In this document: piece after piece, positions 15,272 through 23,842 of the stretch
Layout of the letters: each line of letters starts with the position of its first letter
Position numbering within the stretch: position 1 is the first letter of the stretch
Source: an uncultured Collinsella sp.
Lineage (GTDB): Bacteria > Actinomycetota > Coriobacteriia > Coriobacteriales > Coriobacteriaceae
Length of the DNA stretch: 64,000 nt
Direction: 5' to 3'
Assembly: GCA_902494625.1 (NCBI GenBank)
Contig: CABUUB010000001.1
Location: 21,619 to 85,618, forward strand
The notes under the pieces: model-generated
Told to the model about the DNA's origin: nothing
Database searches by the model: none
The model's input: only the letters and a program-made list of their open reading frames with translations
Translations under genes and position numbers: made by a program

Positions 15272-16684
15272 TTATGCCTCGTCGTCCTCGTGCAGACGGC
15301 GGCGATAATCGGCGGCCCAGCCCTCAATATTTACCTGACGGGCGCGGCCCAGACCGAGTGCGTCGGCCGGGACCGGCTCGGTGATGACGGAGCCGGCGGC
15401 CACGAGTGCGCCGTCGCCAATCTGGGCGGGCGCGACCATCATGGTGTCGGAACCGATGAAGGCATCCTTGCCGATGACGGTCTTGTGCTTGTGGACGCCG
15501 TCGTAGTTGCAGGTGATGGAGCCCGCGCCGACATTGACGCCGGAGCCCATGGTCGTGTCGCCGATGTAGGACAGGTGCGGCACCTTGGAGCCCTCGCCGA
15601 TCGTGGACTTCTTGATCTCCACGTGCGTGCCGGCCTTGGAGCCGTCGAGCATGTGAGTGCCCGGGCGCAGGTAGGCACGCGGGCCGCAGTCGACGCCGTT
15701 CTCGATGACGGCCTCGATGGCGATGGTCTCATCGATGGTGCAGCCGCTGCCGACGGTGGTGTCGGTGAGGCGACTGTTGGGGCCGAGCTGGCACTCCTCG
15801 CCCACGGTGACGTGGCCGATCAGGTGCGTCTGCGGCCACACGACGGTGTCGCGGCCGATAACGGCGTCGGGGCCGATCCAGGCCTGCGTGGGATCGATGA
15901 ACGTGACGCCCTCGGCCATCCAGTGCTCGTTGATGCGGTCGCGCGCGATAGCGGTGAGCTGCGCGAGCTGGATACGGCTGTTGACGCCCAGGCCATCGCG
16001 GTAGTCATCGCAGTGAAAGATGGAGACAGCCTGGCCGTGGCTTTTGAGAATCTCGAGCATGTCGGGCAGGTAGTACTCGGATTGCGCGTTGTCGTTGCCG
16101 ATCTCGTTAATGTGGGCGGCGAGCTGCGCGCCGTCGAAGGCGTAGCAGCCGGCGTTACACTCGAGCAGCGTGGCGGCCTGCTCGGGCGTGCAGTCCTTCT
16201 GCTCGATGATGCGTTCGATCTGGCCGTCGGCGCCCAGCTTGATGCGGCCGTAGCCGAAGGGGTCGGGCGGGGTCATGGTCATGACGGTGCAGGCGAGCTC
16301 GCCGGTAGCGACGGTCTGCGCGAACTTGGCGACGGTGTCGGCGGTGATGAGCGGCAGGTCGCCGTTGAGCACGACGACGGGGCCTTGCGTGATGCCGCAG
16401 GCCTCGAGCGCGACCTTTACGGCGTGGCCGGTGCCCAGGCGCTCGGTCTGCTCGACGCACTCGACCTTGGTGGCGCTGTTGGCGTAGGCGCCGTCGATCA
16501 GGGCGCGCATCTCGTCGGCGTGGCTGCCGATGACGACCACGACGCGGCTGCAGCCGGCCTTGATGGTAGCGTCGACGATCCACTGGACCATGGGCTTGCC
16601 CAGGATCTTGTGCGAAACCTTGCAGTGGTTCGACTTCATGCGGGTGCCCTCGCCGGCAGCGAGGATAATTGCGGTTGCGTCCAT
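15272..16684 (-). CDS. glmU: Bifunctional UDP-GlcNAc pyrophosphorylase / glucosamine-1-phosphate acetyltransferase
   Basis: 470 residues. It performs the last two steps to UDP-GlcNAc for peptidoglycan. The N-terminal uridylyltransferase shows AIILAAGEGTRMKSN (Rossmann-type loop with catalytic Arg/Lys) and VVLNGDLPLI. The C-terminal left-handed beta-helix is made of hexapeptide repeats and ends with the acetyltransferase active-site region (KKSTIGEGSKVPHLSYIGD, NYDGVHKHKTVIG). The start is ATG 16684 behind AGGAG. It heads the glmU-prs-pth group. Confidence 0.95.
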   Translation of the reverse strand: MDATAIILAAGEGTRMKSNHCKVSHKILGKPMVQWIVDATIKAGCSRVVVVIGSHADEMRALIDGAYANSATKVECVEQTERLGTGHAVKVALEACGITQGPVVVLNGDLPLITADTVAKFAQTVATGELACTVMTMTPPDPFGYGRIKLGADGQIERIIEQKDCTPEQAATLLECNAGCYAFDGAQLAAHINEIGNDNAQSEYYLPDMLEILKSHGQAVSIFHCDDYRDGLGVNSRIQLAQLTAIARDRINEHWMAEGVTFIDPTQAWIGPDAVIGRDTVVWPQTHLIGHVTVGEECQLGPNSRLTDTTVGSGCTIDETIAIEAVIENGVDCGPRAYLRPGTHMLDGSKAGTHVEIKKSTIGEGSKVPHLSYIGDTTMGSGVNVGAGSITCNYDGVHKHKTVIGKDAFIGSDTMMVAPAQIGDGALVAAGSVITEPVPADALGLGRARQVNIEGWAADYRRRLHEDDEA

Positions 16685-16716
16685 GTGATCTCCTGTTACG
16701 TTATAGAGACGTGTGT

Positions 16717-16744
16717 TTGGAAACGATACACGGCGCAATATGAT
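16717..16744 (+). promoter_or_regulatory. Candidate promoter of the ECF transporter operon
   Basis: TTGGAA, a 16-nt spacer and TATGAT on the plus strand, placed in the gap between divergent glmU and ecfT. The resulting leader would be about 130 nt to the chosen GTG. Confidence 0.45.
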
Positions 16745-16880
16745 ACCGCAGGCATATGTTGAGCGCGTAACGATTGGCGCATTGCCGCTGATGTCGGTGC
16801 CGCCGGCGTGGTGTTTGCGCTGGTTGTGCATGGCGTCGGCGCTGCGGCGTTGGCGTTTGAGCGAGGGATGGGAGGTGCCC

Positions 16881-17768
16881 GTGGATATCATGCGAGAGGA
16901 ATCTGGCCACGAGCCCGTCGCGGCATTTTCGATGTCGCATCCGGCGGTGCCGGCGCTCTACATGGTGCTGACGCTGGGACTCACCATGTTCTCGATGCAG
17001 CCGGTGCTGATTGCACTGTCGCTTGCGGGCGGGTTGGCGTACGGGTTTGCGATGCGCGGCGCCGCGCGTACGTTGGGGGCGCTTCGCTGGCAGCTGCCGG
17101 TGATCTTGATCATCGCGGTGCTCAATCCGCTGTTTAGCGCCTCGGGCTCGACGGAGCTGTTCTGTATTGGCATGCGTGCGGTGTATTTGGAGAGTATGGT
17201 ATACGGCCTGTGCATGGGCGGGTTGTTTGTGGCGAGCGTACTGTGGTTTGAGGCCGCGGCGTCGATGCTTGGCTACGACAAGGTGCTCGCGCTGCTGGGT
17301 AATGCCGCGCCGGTGATCGCGCTCATGATCTCGATGTGCATGCGGCTTATCCCGCAGTTTTTGCGTCGCGGTCGTACGGTGATGGCGGTGCAGGATGCGA
17401 TTGATGTGCCGGGCCGCGTGCCGGCCGACCCCGTGCGCTCGCGCCTGCGGGCATCGAGTGTGTTGATGGGCTGGGGCATGGAAGATTCGCTGGAGCGCGC
17501 GGACGCGATGCGCTCGCGCGGGTGGGGTGCCGCGACGCGTCGTACGACGTATGCGCGGTATCGACTGGGGCGCAGCGACGTTGCCGCGTTGGTGGGGCTT
17601 GCGCTGTTTGGCGTGGTCACGGTGACAGTGGCGTGGACCGCGACGACGCAGTATTCGTTTTATCCTCAGCTCTTGGTGCCGGCGCCGTGGCCGGGCTATG
17701 TTGTGTACGCTGCCTGGATGGTGCTGCCTTGCGCGTTGCACGCGATTGATGAGAAGAGGTTTGGCTGA
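16881..17768 (+). CDS. ecfT: ECF transporter transmembrane (T) component
   Basis: About 295 residues in the chosen form. It is the coupling subunit joining the S component to the ATPases. It has five to six TM segments (LTLGLTMFSMQPVLIALSL; LPVILIIAVLNPLF) and a cytoplasmic helical region. The C-terminal AMRSRGWG is the A-R-G coupling motif of EcfT. The GTG at 16881 follows GGAGG by 5 nt; upstream in-frame ATGs would add a basic, unlikely N-terminus, so the start is the weakest part of this call. It overlaps the next gene (TGATG). Confidence 0.82.
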   Translation: MDIMREESGHEPVAAFSMSHPAVPALYMVLTLGLTMFSMQPVLIALSLAGGLAYGFAMRGAARTLGALRWQLPVILIIAVLNPLFSASGSTELFCIGMRAVYLESMVYGLCMGGLFVASVLWFEAAASMLGYDKVLALLGNAAPVIALMISMCMRLIPQFLRRGRTVMAVQDAIDVPGRVPADPVRSRLRASSVLMGWGMEDSLERADAMRSRGWGAATRRTTYARYRLGRSDVAALVGLALFGVVTVTVAWTATTQYSFYPQLLVPAPWPGYVVYAAWMVLPCALHAIDEKRFG

Positions 17769-19411
17769 TGGCTCGGTTGGATAGCTGCTCGGTAACGGGC
17801 GGGGCGTGCGGCTCCGATGTGCCTGCGATTGAGGTACGGGGCCTGAGCTTTGCCTACCCCGATGCTGATGCTGCGGTGCTCGAGGGGCTCGACTGGTCTG
17901 TTCCCCAAGGTGCATTTGCGCTGCTTGTTGGCGGTACCGGATCGGGTAAGTCGACGCTGCTGTCGCTGCTCAAGCCCGAGATCGCGCCGGCGGGTACACG
18001 CTCCGGCGAGCTGCGCGTGTTGGGCGAGCTCGTCGCCGACATGGATGTGCGGGCATCGGCGGAGCGCGTGGGTTATGTGTTCCAGGATCCCGAGAACCAG
18101 ATCGTGTGCGAAACCGTGTGGCACGAGATGGCGTTTGGCCTGGAAAACTTGGGGCTAGCGCGTGATGAGATGCGCCGTCGCGTAGCTGAGACCAGCTATT
18201 TCTTTGGACTGGAAGATTGGCTTCACCGCGATACTGACACGCTTTCGGGTGGCCGCAAGCAGCTGCTGTCGCTTGCCGCCGTCCTGGCGCTGCGTCCGCG
18301 TGTGCTGCTACTCGACGAGCCCACGTCTCAGCTCGATCCCGTTGCCGAGAAGAATTTTCTGCACGCGCTGTTTCGCGTGAACCGTGAGCTGGGCTGCACG
18401 GTTGTTGTGGCTACGCATCAACCGCGGCCGATGCTCGAGTATGCGACGTGTGCGTACCGGATTGAGGGCGGTCGCGTGCGCGAGGTGGCGGATATGGCTT
18501 CTTTGGGACGCCGAGAATCGCTGTTTTCCGATGAGATGTTGGGGTGGGGTGCCATCCGATGTGCAAAAAACGGAGTATTCAGCAGGCGTGAGGACAATTT
18601 GGGCTCTCTGGAGCCGCCCGGGGACGTATCGAGCGCGAAAAAAAGTTCAGAATTGGACAAATCGTCCGAATTTGTGGCGCAAACGTCGCTCGAGAACGGC
18701 TCGGAAGCCTTCCCGCGCACGGATGGAAGCAGAATACTCCAAAAAATGCACGGCGGGTCGGCTACCACCCTGTCGGAAGGCTGGTTTCGCTACGATCGCG
18801 CGGGCGGTTGGGTGCTGCGTGGGCTCGGTGCGTCGTTTTCGGCTGGCGCGGTGCATGCGATCGTGGGCGGCAACGGATGCGGTAAGTCGACGATACTCTC
18901 GGTGCTGGCGAAGACCGCCAAGCTGCAGCGCGGCCGCATGGTGCGCGGAGCGGCCTCGGCTGCGCTGCTGCCTCAGAATCCCAAAGCATTGCTGGTTGCC
19001 GAGACGGTTCGCGATGAGCTGATGGAATGGGCCTCGACCTGCGGATACGACGAGGCCGCAGCACGGGAGCAGACAGCGCGCCTGGGTCTGGCGGGCCTGG
19101 AGACGCGCCACCCTTACGACCTCTCGGGCGGACAGCGCCAGCTGCTTGCACTGGCAAAGCTGCTGCTGATCGGCCCCGAGCTGCTGCTGCTTGACGAGCC
19201 CACGAAGGGCTTGGACCTGGAGAGCCGCCGCATCATCGCCCGCGCCCTGCGTGACCATGCGAAGGCTGGCGGCACCGTCATCATGGCTACGCACGATTTG
19301 GACTTTGTCGAGCAGGTAGCCGACGACGTCGCCATGATGTTTGACGGCGAGATTGCCTGCATGGAGCCCCCGGCTGACTTCTTTGCCGACAACGTGTTTT
19401 ATAGGGCGTGA
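17768..19411 (+). CDS. Fused ECF transporter ATPases (A-A') with a repeat-derived linker
   Basis: 547 residues carrying two ABC ATPase domains. Domain 1: Walker A GGTGSGKST, VFQDPENQIV, signature LSGGRKQ, LLLDEPTSQLDP. Domain 2: Walker A GGNGCGKST, LLPQNPKALL, signature LSGGQRQ, LLLDEPTKGLD. Fusion of EcfA and EcfA' is common in Actinomycetota. Residues about 265-328 form a Ser/Glu-rich linker encoded by an imperfect palindrome (18561-18751) that looks like an inserted repeat kept in frame. It overlaps ecfT by one base and precedes the S component by 4 nt. It powers uptake of a vitamin-like substrate. Confidence 0.9.
   Translation: MARLDSCSVTGGACGSDVPAIEVRGLSFAYPDADAAVLEGLDWSVPQGAFALLVGGTGSGKSTLLSLLKPEIAPAGTRSGELRVLGELVADMDVRASAERVGYVFQDPENQIVCETVWHEMAFGLENLGLARDEMRRRVAETSYFFGLEDWLHRDTDTLSGGRKQLLSLAAVLALRPRVLLLDEPTSQLDPVAEKNFLHALFRVNRELGCTVVVATHQPRPMLEYATCAYRIEGGRVREVADMASLGRRESLFSDEMLGWGAIRCAKNGVFSRREDNLGSLEPPGDVSSAKKSSELDKSSEFVAQTSLENGSEAFPRTDGSRILQKMHGGSATTLSEGWFRYDRAGGWVLRGLGASFSAGAVHAIVGGNGCGKSTILSVLAKTAKLQRGRMVRGAASAALLPQNPKALLVAETVRDELMEWASTCGYDEAAAREQTARLGLAGLETRHPYDLSGGQRQLLALAKLLLIGPELLLLDEPTKGLDLESRRIIARALRDHAKAGGTVIMATHDLDFVEQVADDVAMMFDGEIACMEPPADFFADNVFYRA
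18561..18751. repeat. In-frame palindromic element inside the ECF ATPase gene
   Basis: The 23-nt ends (18561-18583 and 18729-18751) share GTGCA-N6-GGAGTATTC-N-GC in inverted orientation (16 of 23 positions). Internal segments also pair (GGAGCCG with CGGCTC; GAATTGGAC with GTCCGAATTT). The 191-nt segment encodes the hydrophilic linker between two well-conserved ATPase domains. Confidence 0.6.
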
Positions 19412-19415
19412 TGGG

Positions 19416-20129
19416 ATGACGGATTATCGCGTCGCGCGCCTGCTCGCAAAACTGGAGGTCCCGCTGTTGTTGGCGGTGCCGGCAGTGATGACTGCGGCGT
19501 TGCTGGCGGGCATTGAGCAGGCGGCGCTTGCCATGCTGGTTGTAGTGGCGCTGGTGCTTGCGCTGTTCTTTGCGGGTTACGAGGCATCTCGTCCGGGTTT
19601 GCGCCAGATTATGCCTACGCTGGTGCTGGCGGCGCTGGCGGCGGCGGGGCGCATCCTGTTTGGGCCCATTCCCGACTTTAAACCGGTGAGCGCCATCGCC
19701 ATTATCGCGGGGGCGGCGCTTGGTCGCCGCAATGGTTTTATGGTTGGCGCGCTGGCGGCGCTGACCAGCAATTTCTTTTTTGGACAGGGCATGTGGACGC
19801 CATGGCAGATGTATGCCTGGGGGCTCGTGGGATACGTTGGCGGTGCGCTGGCGCATGCCGGTGCGTTTGACCGTGCGGATGGAACCGTGCGCATGCCGGC
19901 GCTACTGACCTACGGCTTTGCTTCGGGTTTGCTGTACGGCGTGGTGATCAACGCGTATGACATCATTGGTTTTGTGCAGCCGCTTACTTGGGCGGGTGCC
20001 GTAGCGCGTCTTGCCACGGCAGTGCCGTTCGATATTACGCACGGCTTTGCGACCTGCGTGTTCTTGGCCGCCTTGTACAAGCCTTGGTGCCGTCGCATTA
20101 ACCGTGTCGTCGTGAAATACGGACTGTAG
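19416..20129 (+). CDS. ECF transporter substrate-binding (S) component
   Basis: A 237-residue polytopic protein with six predicted TM segments. TSNFFFGQGMWTPWQMYAWG lies in the substrate-pocket loop, and a GxxxG-rich first helix is where S components meet EcfT. The start is ATG 19416, 4 nt after the ATPase stop. The SNFF-GQG-WTPWQM signature recurs in a family of S components that includes proposed cobalamin carriers, but the substrate cannot be fixed from the sequence and no riboswitch is visible upstream of the operon. Confidence 0.82.
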   Translation: MTDYRVARLLAKLEVPLLLAVPAVMTAALLAGIEQAALAMLVVVALVLALFFAGYEASRPGLRQIMPTLVLAALAAAGRILFGPIPDFKPVSAIAIIAGAALGRRNGFMVGALAALTSNFFFGQGMWTPWQMYAWGLVGYVGGALAHAGAFDRADGTVRMPALLTYGFASGLLYGVVINAYDIIGFVQPLTWAGAVARLATAVPFDITHGFATCVFLAALYKPWCRRINRVVVKYGL

Positions 20130-20167
20130 GGCATTTACTGTAAGGCATTTCGCGTTCCCTCACGAAC

Positions 20168-20230
20168 TTGCGGTGGAATAGTTCTCGTTTTTGGCTATTT
20201 GCTGCCCAAACAGGAACTATTCCACCGCAA
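20168..20230. repeat. 63-bp hairpin after the ECF operon (family E)
   Basis: A 17-bp perfect stem, TTGCGGTGGAATAGTTC with its complement, closes a 29-nt interior that can partly pair (GTTTTTGG/CCCAAAC). It sits between convergent genes and is followed by a copy of the 31-nt F motif. Confidence 0.7.
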
Positions 20231-20253
20231 CTTATAGGGGGAGAGGGGTCACA

Positions 20254-20284
20254 TGATCTGTTTTCCTCCGTCCCCCAGGAATTA
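20254..20284 (-). repeat. 31-nt F motif, copy 3
   Basis: On the minus strand it contains GGGGGACGGAGGAAAAC and ends near GATCA. It matches 54076-54106 and 46242-46272. All three copies lie next to a large hairpin. Confidence 0.6.
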
Positions 20285-20291
20285 CTTGGGG

Positions 20292-21110
20292 CTAGAGTTC
20301 TAGCGTGAGGGTGACGGGGCAGTGGTCGCTGCCAAAGATGTCGCCGCGGATGCCGGTGTCGCGTACGTTGTCGGCGATTGCGTCGCTTACCAGGAAGTAG
20401 TCGATGCGCCAGCCTGCGTTGTTCTTGCGGGCATTAAAGCGGTAGCTCCACCAGCTGTAGACGCCCTCGACGTCGGGGTTTGCCGCGCGCCAGGTATCGG
20501 TAAACCCGGCGTTGAGCAGCTCGGTAAACTTGCCGCGTTCTTCGTCCGAAAAGCCGGCGTTGCCGCGGTTGGACTTGGGGTTCTTAAGGTCGATCTCCTC
20601 GTGTGCCACGTTAAAGTCGCCGCAAGTTACGACGGGCTTGCCGGTCTCGCGCTCAAGCGCGCTCAAAAAGCCGCGGTAGGCATCGTCCCAGGCCATGCGC
20701 ACATCGATGCGCGCGAGTTCGTTTTGCGCGTTGGGCGTATAGACGTCGACAAACCAAAACTTGTCGAACTCGAGCGCACAGACGCGGCCCTCGGTTGCGG
20801 CTTGGGCAACGAGCTCGGCGGCCTCGCCCTCGCCGGCGTAGGGCAGCAGCGCGTCGGCGCGCAGCACGCGTAGCGGCTCCTGGCGGCTAAAGACCGCGGT
20901 GCCCGAATAGCCTTTGCGCTCGGCGTAGCTCCAGGTTTGGTGATAGCCGGGCAGGTCGACCTGCACCTGGCCTTCTTGCAACTTGGTCTCTTGCAGCGCC
21001 AAGATATCGACGTCGAGTTCTTGCGCGATCTGAATAAAGCTCGGGTCCTTTTTGAGCACGGCGCGCAGGCCGTTAACGTTCCACGAGGCAAAGGTGTAAG
21101 TCTGAGGCAT
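20292..21110 (-). CDS. xth: Exodeoxyribonuclease III (AP endonuclease)
   Basis: A 272-residue Mg-dependent DNA repair nuclease of the EEP superfamily. Catalytic motifs in order: SWNVNGLRA, ALQETKL (metal-binding Glu), CGDFNVAHEEIDL (Asp/Asn pair), SWWSYR, and GSDHCPVTL (Asp-His). Length is typical. The start at 21110 follows GAAAGGAC. It is monocistronic by context, with divergent and convergent neighbours. Confidence 0.95.
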   Translation of the reverse strand: MPQTYTFASWNVNGLRAVLKKDPSFIQIAQELDVDILALQETKLQEGQVQVDLPGYHQTWSYAERKGYSGTAVFSRQEPLRVLRADALLPYAGEGEAAELVAQAATEGRVCALEFDKFWFVDVYTPNAQNELARIDVRMAWDDAYRGFLSALERETGKPVVTCGDFNVAHEEIDLKNPKSNRGNAGFSDEERGKFTELLNAGFTDTWRAANPDVEGVYSWWSYRFNARKNNAGWRIDYFLVSDAIADNVRDTGIRGDIFGSDHCPVTLTLEL

Positions 21111-21245
21111 GGTGTCCTTTCGACGGGGTTGGCAGGCTTAAGATTAACGCAATAAGGGCGGGGTGGGCTCCGTGCATGCTGACTTAAAGGCTGCATGCTG
21201 GGACGTCGCTCAACGCTGCCCGATTAACAAGGACGGAGGACTCAT

Positions 21246-21998
21246 ATGACTCAGGCAATATCGGACCCCAGGCAGGCCTCCGCCGCCCTGGCGGATCTGT
21301 TTGACACCCACAAGCGCGTGGTCTTCTTTGGCGGCGCTGGTGTTTCCACGGCAAGCGGCATTCCCGATTTCCGCAGCGTGGACGGCCTGTATCACCAGCA
21401 GTTTGCCTATCCGCCCGAGACCATGCTGTCGCATAGCTTTTACGAAGCGCATCCTGCGGAGTTCTTCGACTTTTACCGCACCAAGATGATCGCGCTTAAC
21501 GCTAAGCCCAACCGCTGCCACACCAAGCTGGCCGAGCTGGAGCGCGCCGGCAAGCTCGACGCCGTGGTGACGCAAAATATCGACGGTCTGCACCAGGCGG
21601 CCGGCTCGCAGCGCGTGTTCGAGCTGCACGGATCGGTCCATCGCAACATTTGCCAGTCGTGCGGCGCGGTCTATAGCGCCGAGTGGATTTGCTCGCGCGA
21701 GCACGAGGACGCCGCGGGCGTGCCTGCGTGCCCCGCGTGCGGCGGCCGCATCAAGCCCGATGTAGTGCTCTACGAAGAGCCGCTCGACGAGCATGTGTTG
21801 ACCGGTGCCGTTGCCGCCATCGTCGCGGCCGATGCCCTCATTGTGGGCGGGACCTCGCTCGTGGTGTATCCGGCGGCAGGCCTTACGCGATACTTTACCG
21901 GCGATACGCTGGCTATTTGCAATCTTGCTCCTACCGATCAGGATGCAAATGCCGACCTGCTGATTTCTTGCGACATCGCGGCCGCGTTTGCGTTCTAG
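21246..21998 (+). CDS. cobB: NAD-dependent protein deacylase (sirtuin)
   Basis: 250 residues. It removes acyl groups from lysines using NAD. Motifs: GAGVSTASGIPDFRS (NAD site), TQNIDGLHQAAG, catalytic His in FELHGSVH, zinc ligands CQSC and CPAC, then VGGTSLVVYPAAG. All expected catalytic and zinc residues are present. ATG 21246 follows AAGGACGGAGG. The folate gene follows after about 95 nt with its own likely -10. Confidence 0.93.
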   Translation: MTQAISDPRQASAALADLFDTHKRVVFFGGAGVSTASGIPDFRSVDGLYHQQFAYPPETMLSHSFYEAHPAEFFDFYRTKMIALNAKPNRCHTKLAELERAGKLDAVVTQNIDGLHQAAGSQRVFELHGSVHRNICQSCGAVYSAEWICSREHEDAAGVPACPACGGRIKPDVVLYEEPLDEHVLTGAVAAIVAADALIVGGTSLVVYPAAGLTRYFTGDTLAICNLAPTDQDANADLLISCDIAAAFAF

Positions 21999-22012
21999 CC
22001 CGTGTGCGCGGA

Positions 22013-22018
22013 TACAAT
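22013..22018 (+). promoter_or_regulatory. Probable -10 of the folP-folK gene
   Basis: TACAAT lies 75 nt ahead of the start, in the gap after the sirtuin gene. TTGCGT lies 19 nt upstream, a suboptimal spacing. Confidence 0.4.
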
Positions 22019-22093
22019 AGAAAGACTGAGTGCAAAGCGACCCCGCCGCCAGCTCCCCAAGCTCGGCGGCGTGGGCATTTTAGGAGGATGTTC

Positions 22094-23842
22094 ATGGCGA
22101 ACGACAGCAAGACATGGCGGTGCGGAAAGTACGAGCTCAGCTTTGACCGTCCGCGCATCATGGGCGTCCTCAACGTGACGCCCGATTCGTTTAGCGACGG
22201 CGGGGAGCACTTCGACCCCGATGCCGCCATCGAGTACGGCCTGGCGATGCTCGACGCCGGCGCCGACATCATCGACGTGGGCGGTGAGTCCACGCGTCCC
22301 GGCTTTACCCCGGTCAACCCCGACGAGGAGGCTCGCCGCGTGCTGCCCGTGGTGCGCGCGCTGGCCAAGGAGGGCGCCATCGTCTCGATCGACACACGCC
22401 ATGTGGCGGTTGCCAAGGCGGCCGTGCGCTGCGGCGCCTCGATCGTCAACGACGTGACCGGCTTCACCGATCCCAAGATGGTCGAGTTCGTTAAGACGAG
22501 CACCTGCGGCGTCATCGTGATGCATGCCGGCGAGGTCGCCGCGCCCGCCCGCACGCACGCAACGGTGCAGCTCGATACCTCGGCAGCGGCGTTTGTTGCC
22601 GAGAAGGCGCGTGAGGCGGCTGCCGAGGCCGCGCGTGAGGCCGAGAAGCCGGCTCGCCGCCGTCGCGGCAAGTTGCTGGGCGAGCCTAAGCCGGAGGCCA
22701 AGCTTCCGGGCGGCGTGGTGCAGCCCTCGCTGCCGTTTGGCGAACCGGAGCCCACGTCCGAGCCTGCAACCGAACTGGGGCAGGAGACGCCGGCCGCCGA
22801 GCAGGCTGCTGCCGCCGAGACCGTCGCGCCCGCGCCCGAGGCCGCGCCCGCAGCCACCGAGGCCGCATCGGAGTCCAATGACCGCCTGGCCGCCATGATG
22901 CGCCGCAGCGCCCGCCGCGAGGAAGCCTACGTGCCCACCTCGCAGCTCCGCCGCTTCACCCTGCCCGATTCGGCGCCCATCATGCGCCGCGTCATGGGCT
23001 TTCTGTCCGACCAGGCCCGCACGCTCATCCATGCCGGCGTGTCGCGCGACCGCATCTGCATTGATCCTGGCCCGGGCTTTGGTAAGTCGGCTAACGAGGG
23101 CATCGTCATCCAGCGCGAGACTGCCAAGATGGCGTCACTGGGCTATCCGCTCATGTGCGCCGTGTCGCGCAAGCGCTTTGTGGGCGCCGTCTCGGGCGTG
23201 ACCGAGGCCGCCGAGCGCGATGCCGCTACGTTTGGCGTGTGCCTGGGCGCCATCCAGGCCGGTGCCAACATCGTGCGCGTGCACGACGCCGCGGGTTTTG
23301 CGCAGTTCCTGAACGGCTACTGGGCGGTTGCCAAGCCACAGCCGCGCCGCGCGTTTGTGGCCGTGGGCTCCAACCTGGGGCATCGCTGCGATAACATCCG
23401 CGCCGCACGCGAGATGATCGCCGAGATTCCACTCACCTGCGTGTCCAACTCCTCCAAGATTTACGAGAGCGAGCCGGCCTACGAGACGCGCCAGGACGCG
23501 TTTGCCAACGCCGTCATCGAGATCAAGACCGAGCTGGCGCCGCTGGTGCTGCTCGATGAGCTCATGAAGATCGAGGCCGAGCTTGGGCGCGACCGCTCCA
23601 AAAAGGCCAAGGCCAACGGTCCGCGCACCATCGACCTGGACCTGCTGTGGATGGACGGCGAGACCCACGGCGGCAAAAAGCTGCGCCTGCCGCATCCGCT
23701 GATCGGCGAGCGCGATTTTGTGCTGGTGCCGCTCGAGGACTTGATGCACGACCCGGCGCGGTTCTTCCGCTACAACGGCGTCGAGGTCAAGGAGCCCGAG
23801 GACCGCGTGGGCCATATCGTGGGCGAATTGGGGCGTATGTAG
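22094..23842 (+). CDS. folP-folK: Fused dihydropteroate synthase / HPPK with a long internal insertion
   Basis: 582 residues. Residues 20-145: DHPS first half with IMGVLNVTPDSFSDGG, GGESTRPG, SIDTRHVAVA, VNDVTGF. Residues about 150-290: low-complexity Ala/Glu/Pro-rich insert not seen in usual DHPS. Residues 305-410: DHPS second half, ICIDPGPGFGKSANEG and AVSRKRFVG. Residues 418-580: HPPK with AFVAVGSNLGHR, NGPRTIDLDLLW, LRLPHPLIGERDFVLVPL. It makes 7,8-dihydropteroate and the pterin pyrophosphate before it, two consecutive folate steps. The usual HMxGTPxxMQ segment is replaced by MHAGEVAAPARTH next to the insert. ATG 22094 is 6 nt after AGGAGG. Confidence 0.9.
   Translation: MANDSKTWRCGKYELSFDRPRIMGVLNVTPDSFSDGGEHFDPDAAIEYGLAMLDAGADIIDVGGESTRPGFTPVNPDEEARRVLPVVRALAKEGAIVSIDTRHVAVAKAAVRCGASIVNDVTGFTDPKMVEFVKTSTCGVIVMHAGEVAAPARTHATVQLDTSAAAFVAEKAREAAAEAAREAEKPARRRRGKLLGEPKPEAKLPGGVVQPSLPFGEPEPTSEPATELGQETPAAEQAAAAETVAPAPEAAPAATEAASESNDRLAAMMRRSARREEAYVPTSQLRRFTLPDSAPIMRRVMGFLSDQARTLIHAGVSRDRICIDPGPGFGKSANEGIVIQRETAKMASLGYPLMCAVSRKRFVGAVSGVTEAAERDAATFGVCLGAIQAGANIVRVHDAAGFAQFLNGYWAVAKPQPRRAFVAVGSNLGHRCDNIRAAREMIAEIPLTCVSNSSKIYESEPAYETRQDAFANAVIEIKTELAPLVLLDELMKIEAELGRDRSKKAKANGPRTIDLDLLWMDGETHGGKKLRLPHPLIGERDFVLVPLEDLMHDPARFFRYNGVEVKEPEDRVGHIVGELGRM

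Noticed and set aside
16685..16880. Vitamin riboswitch ahead of the ECF operon
   Set aside because: No conserved cobalamin, TPP or FMN riboswitch core could be recognised; only a candidate promoter is visible.
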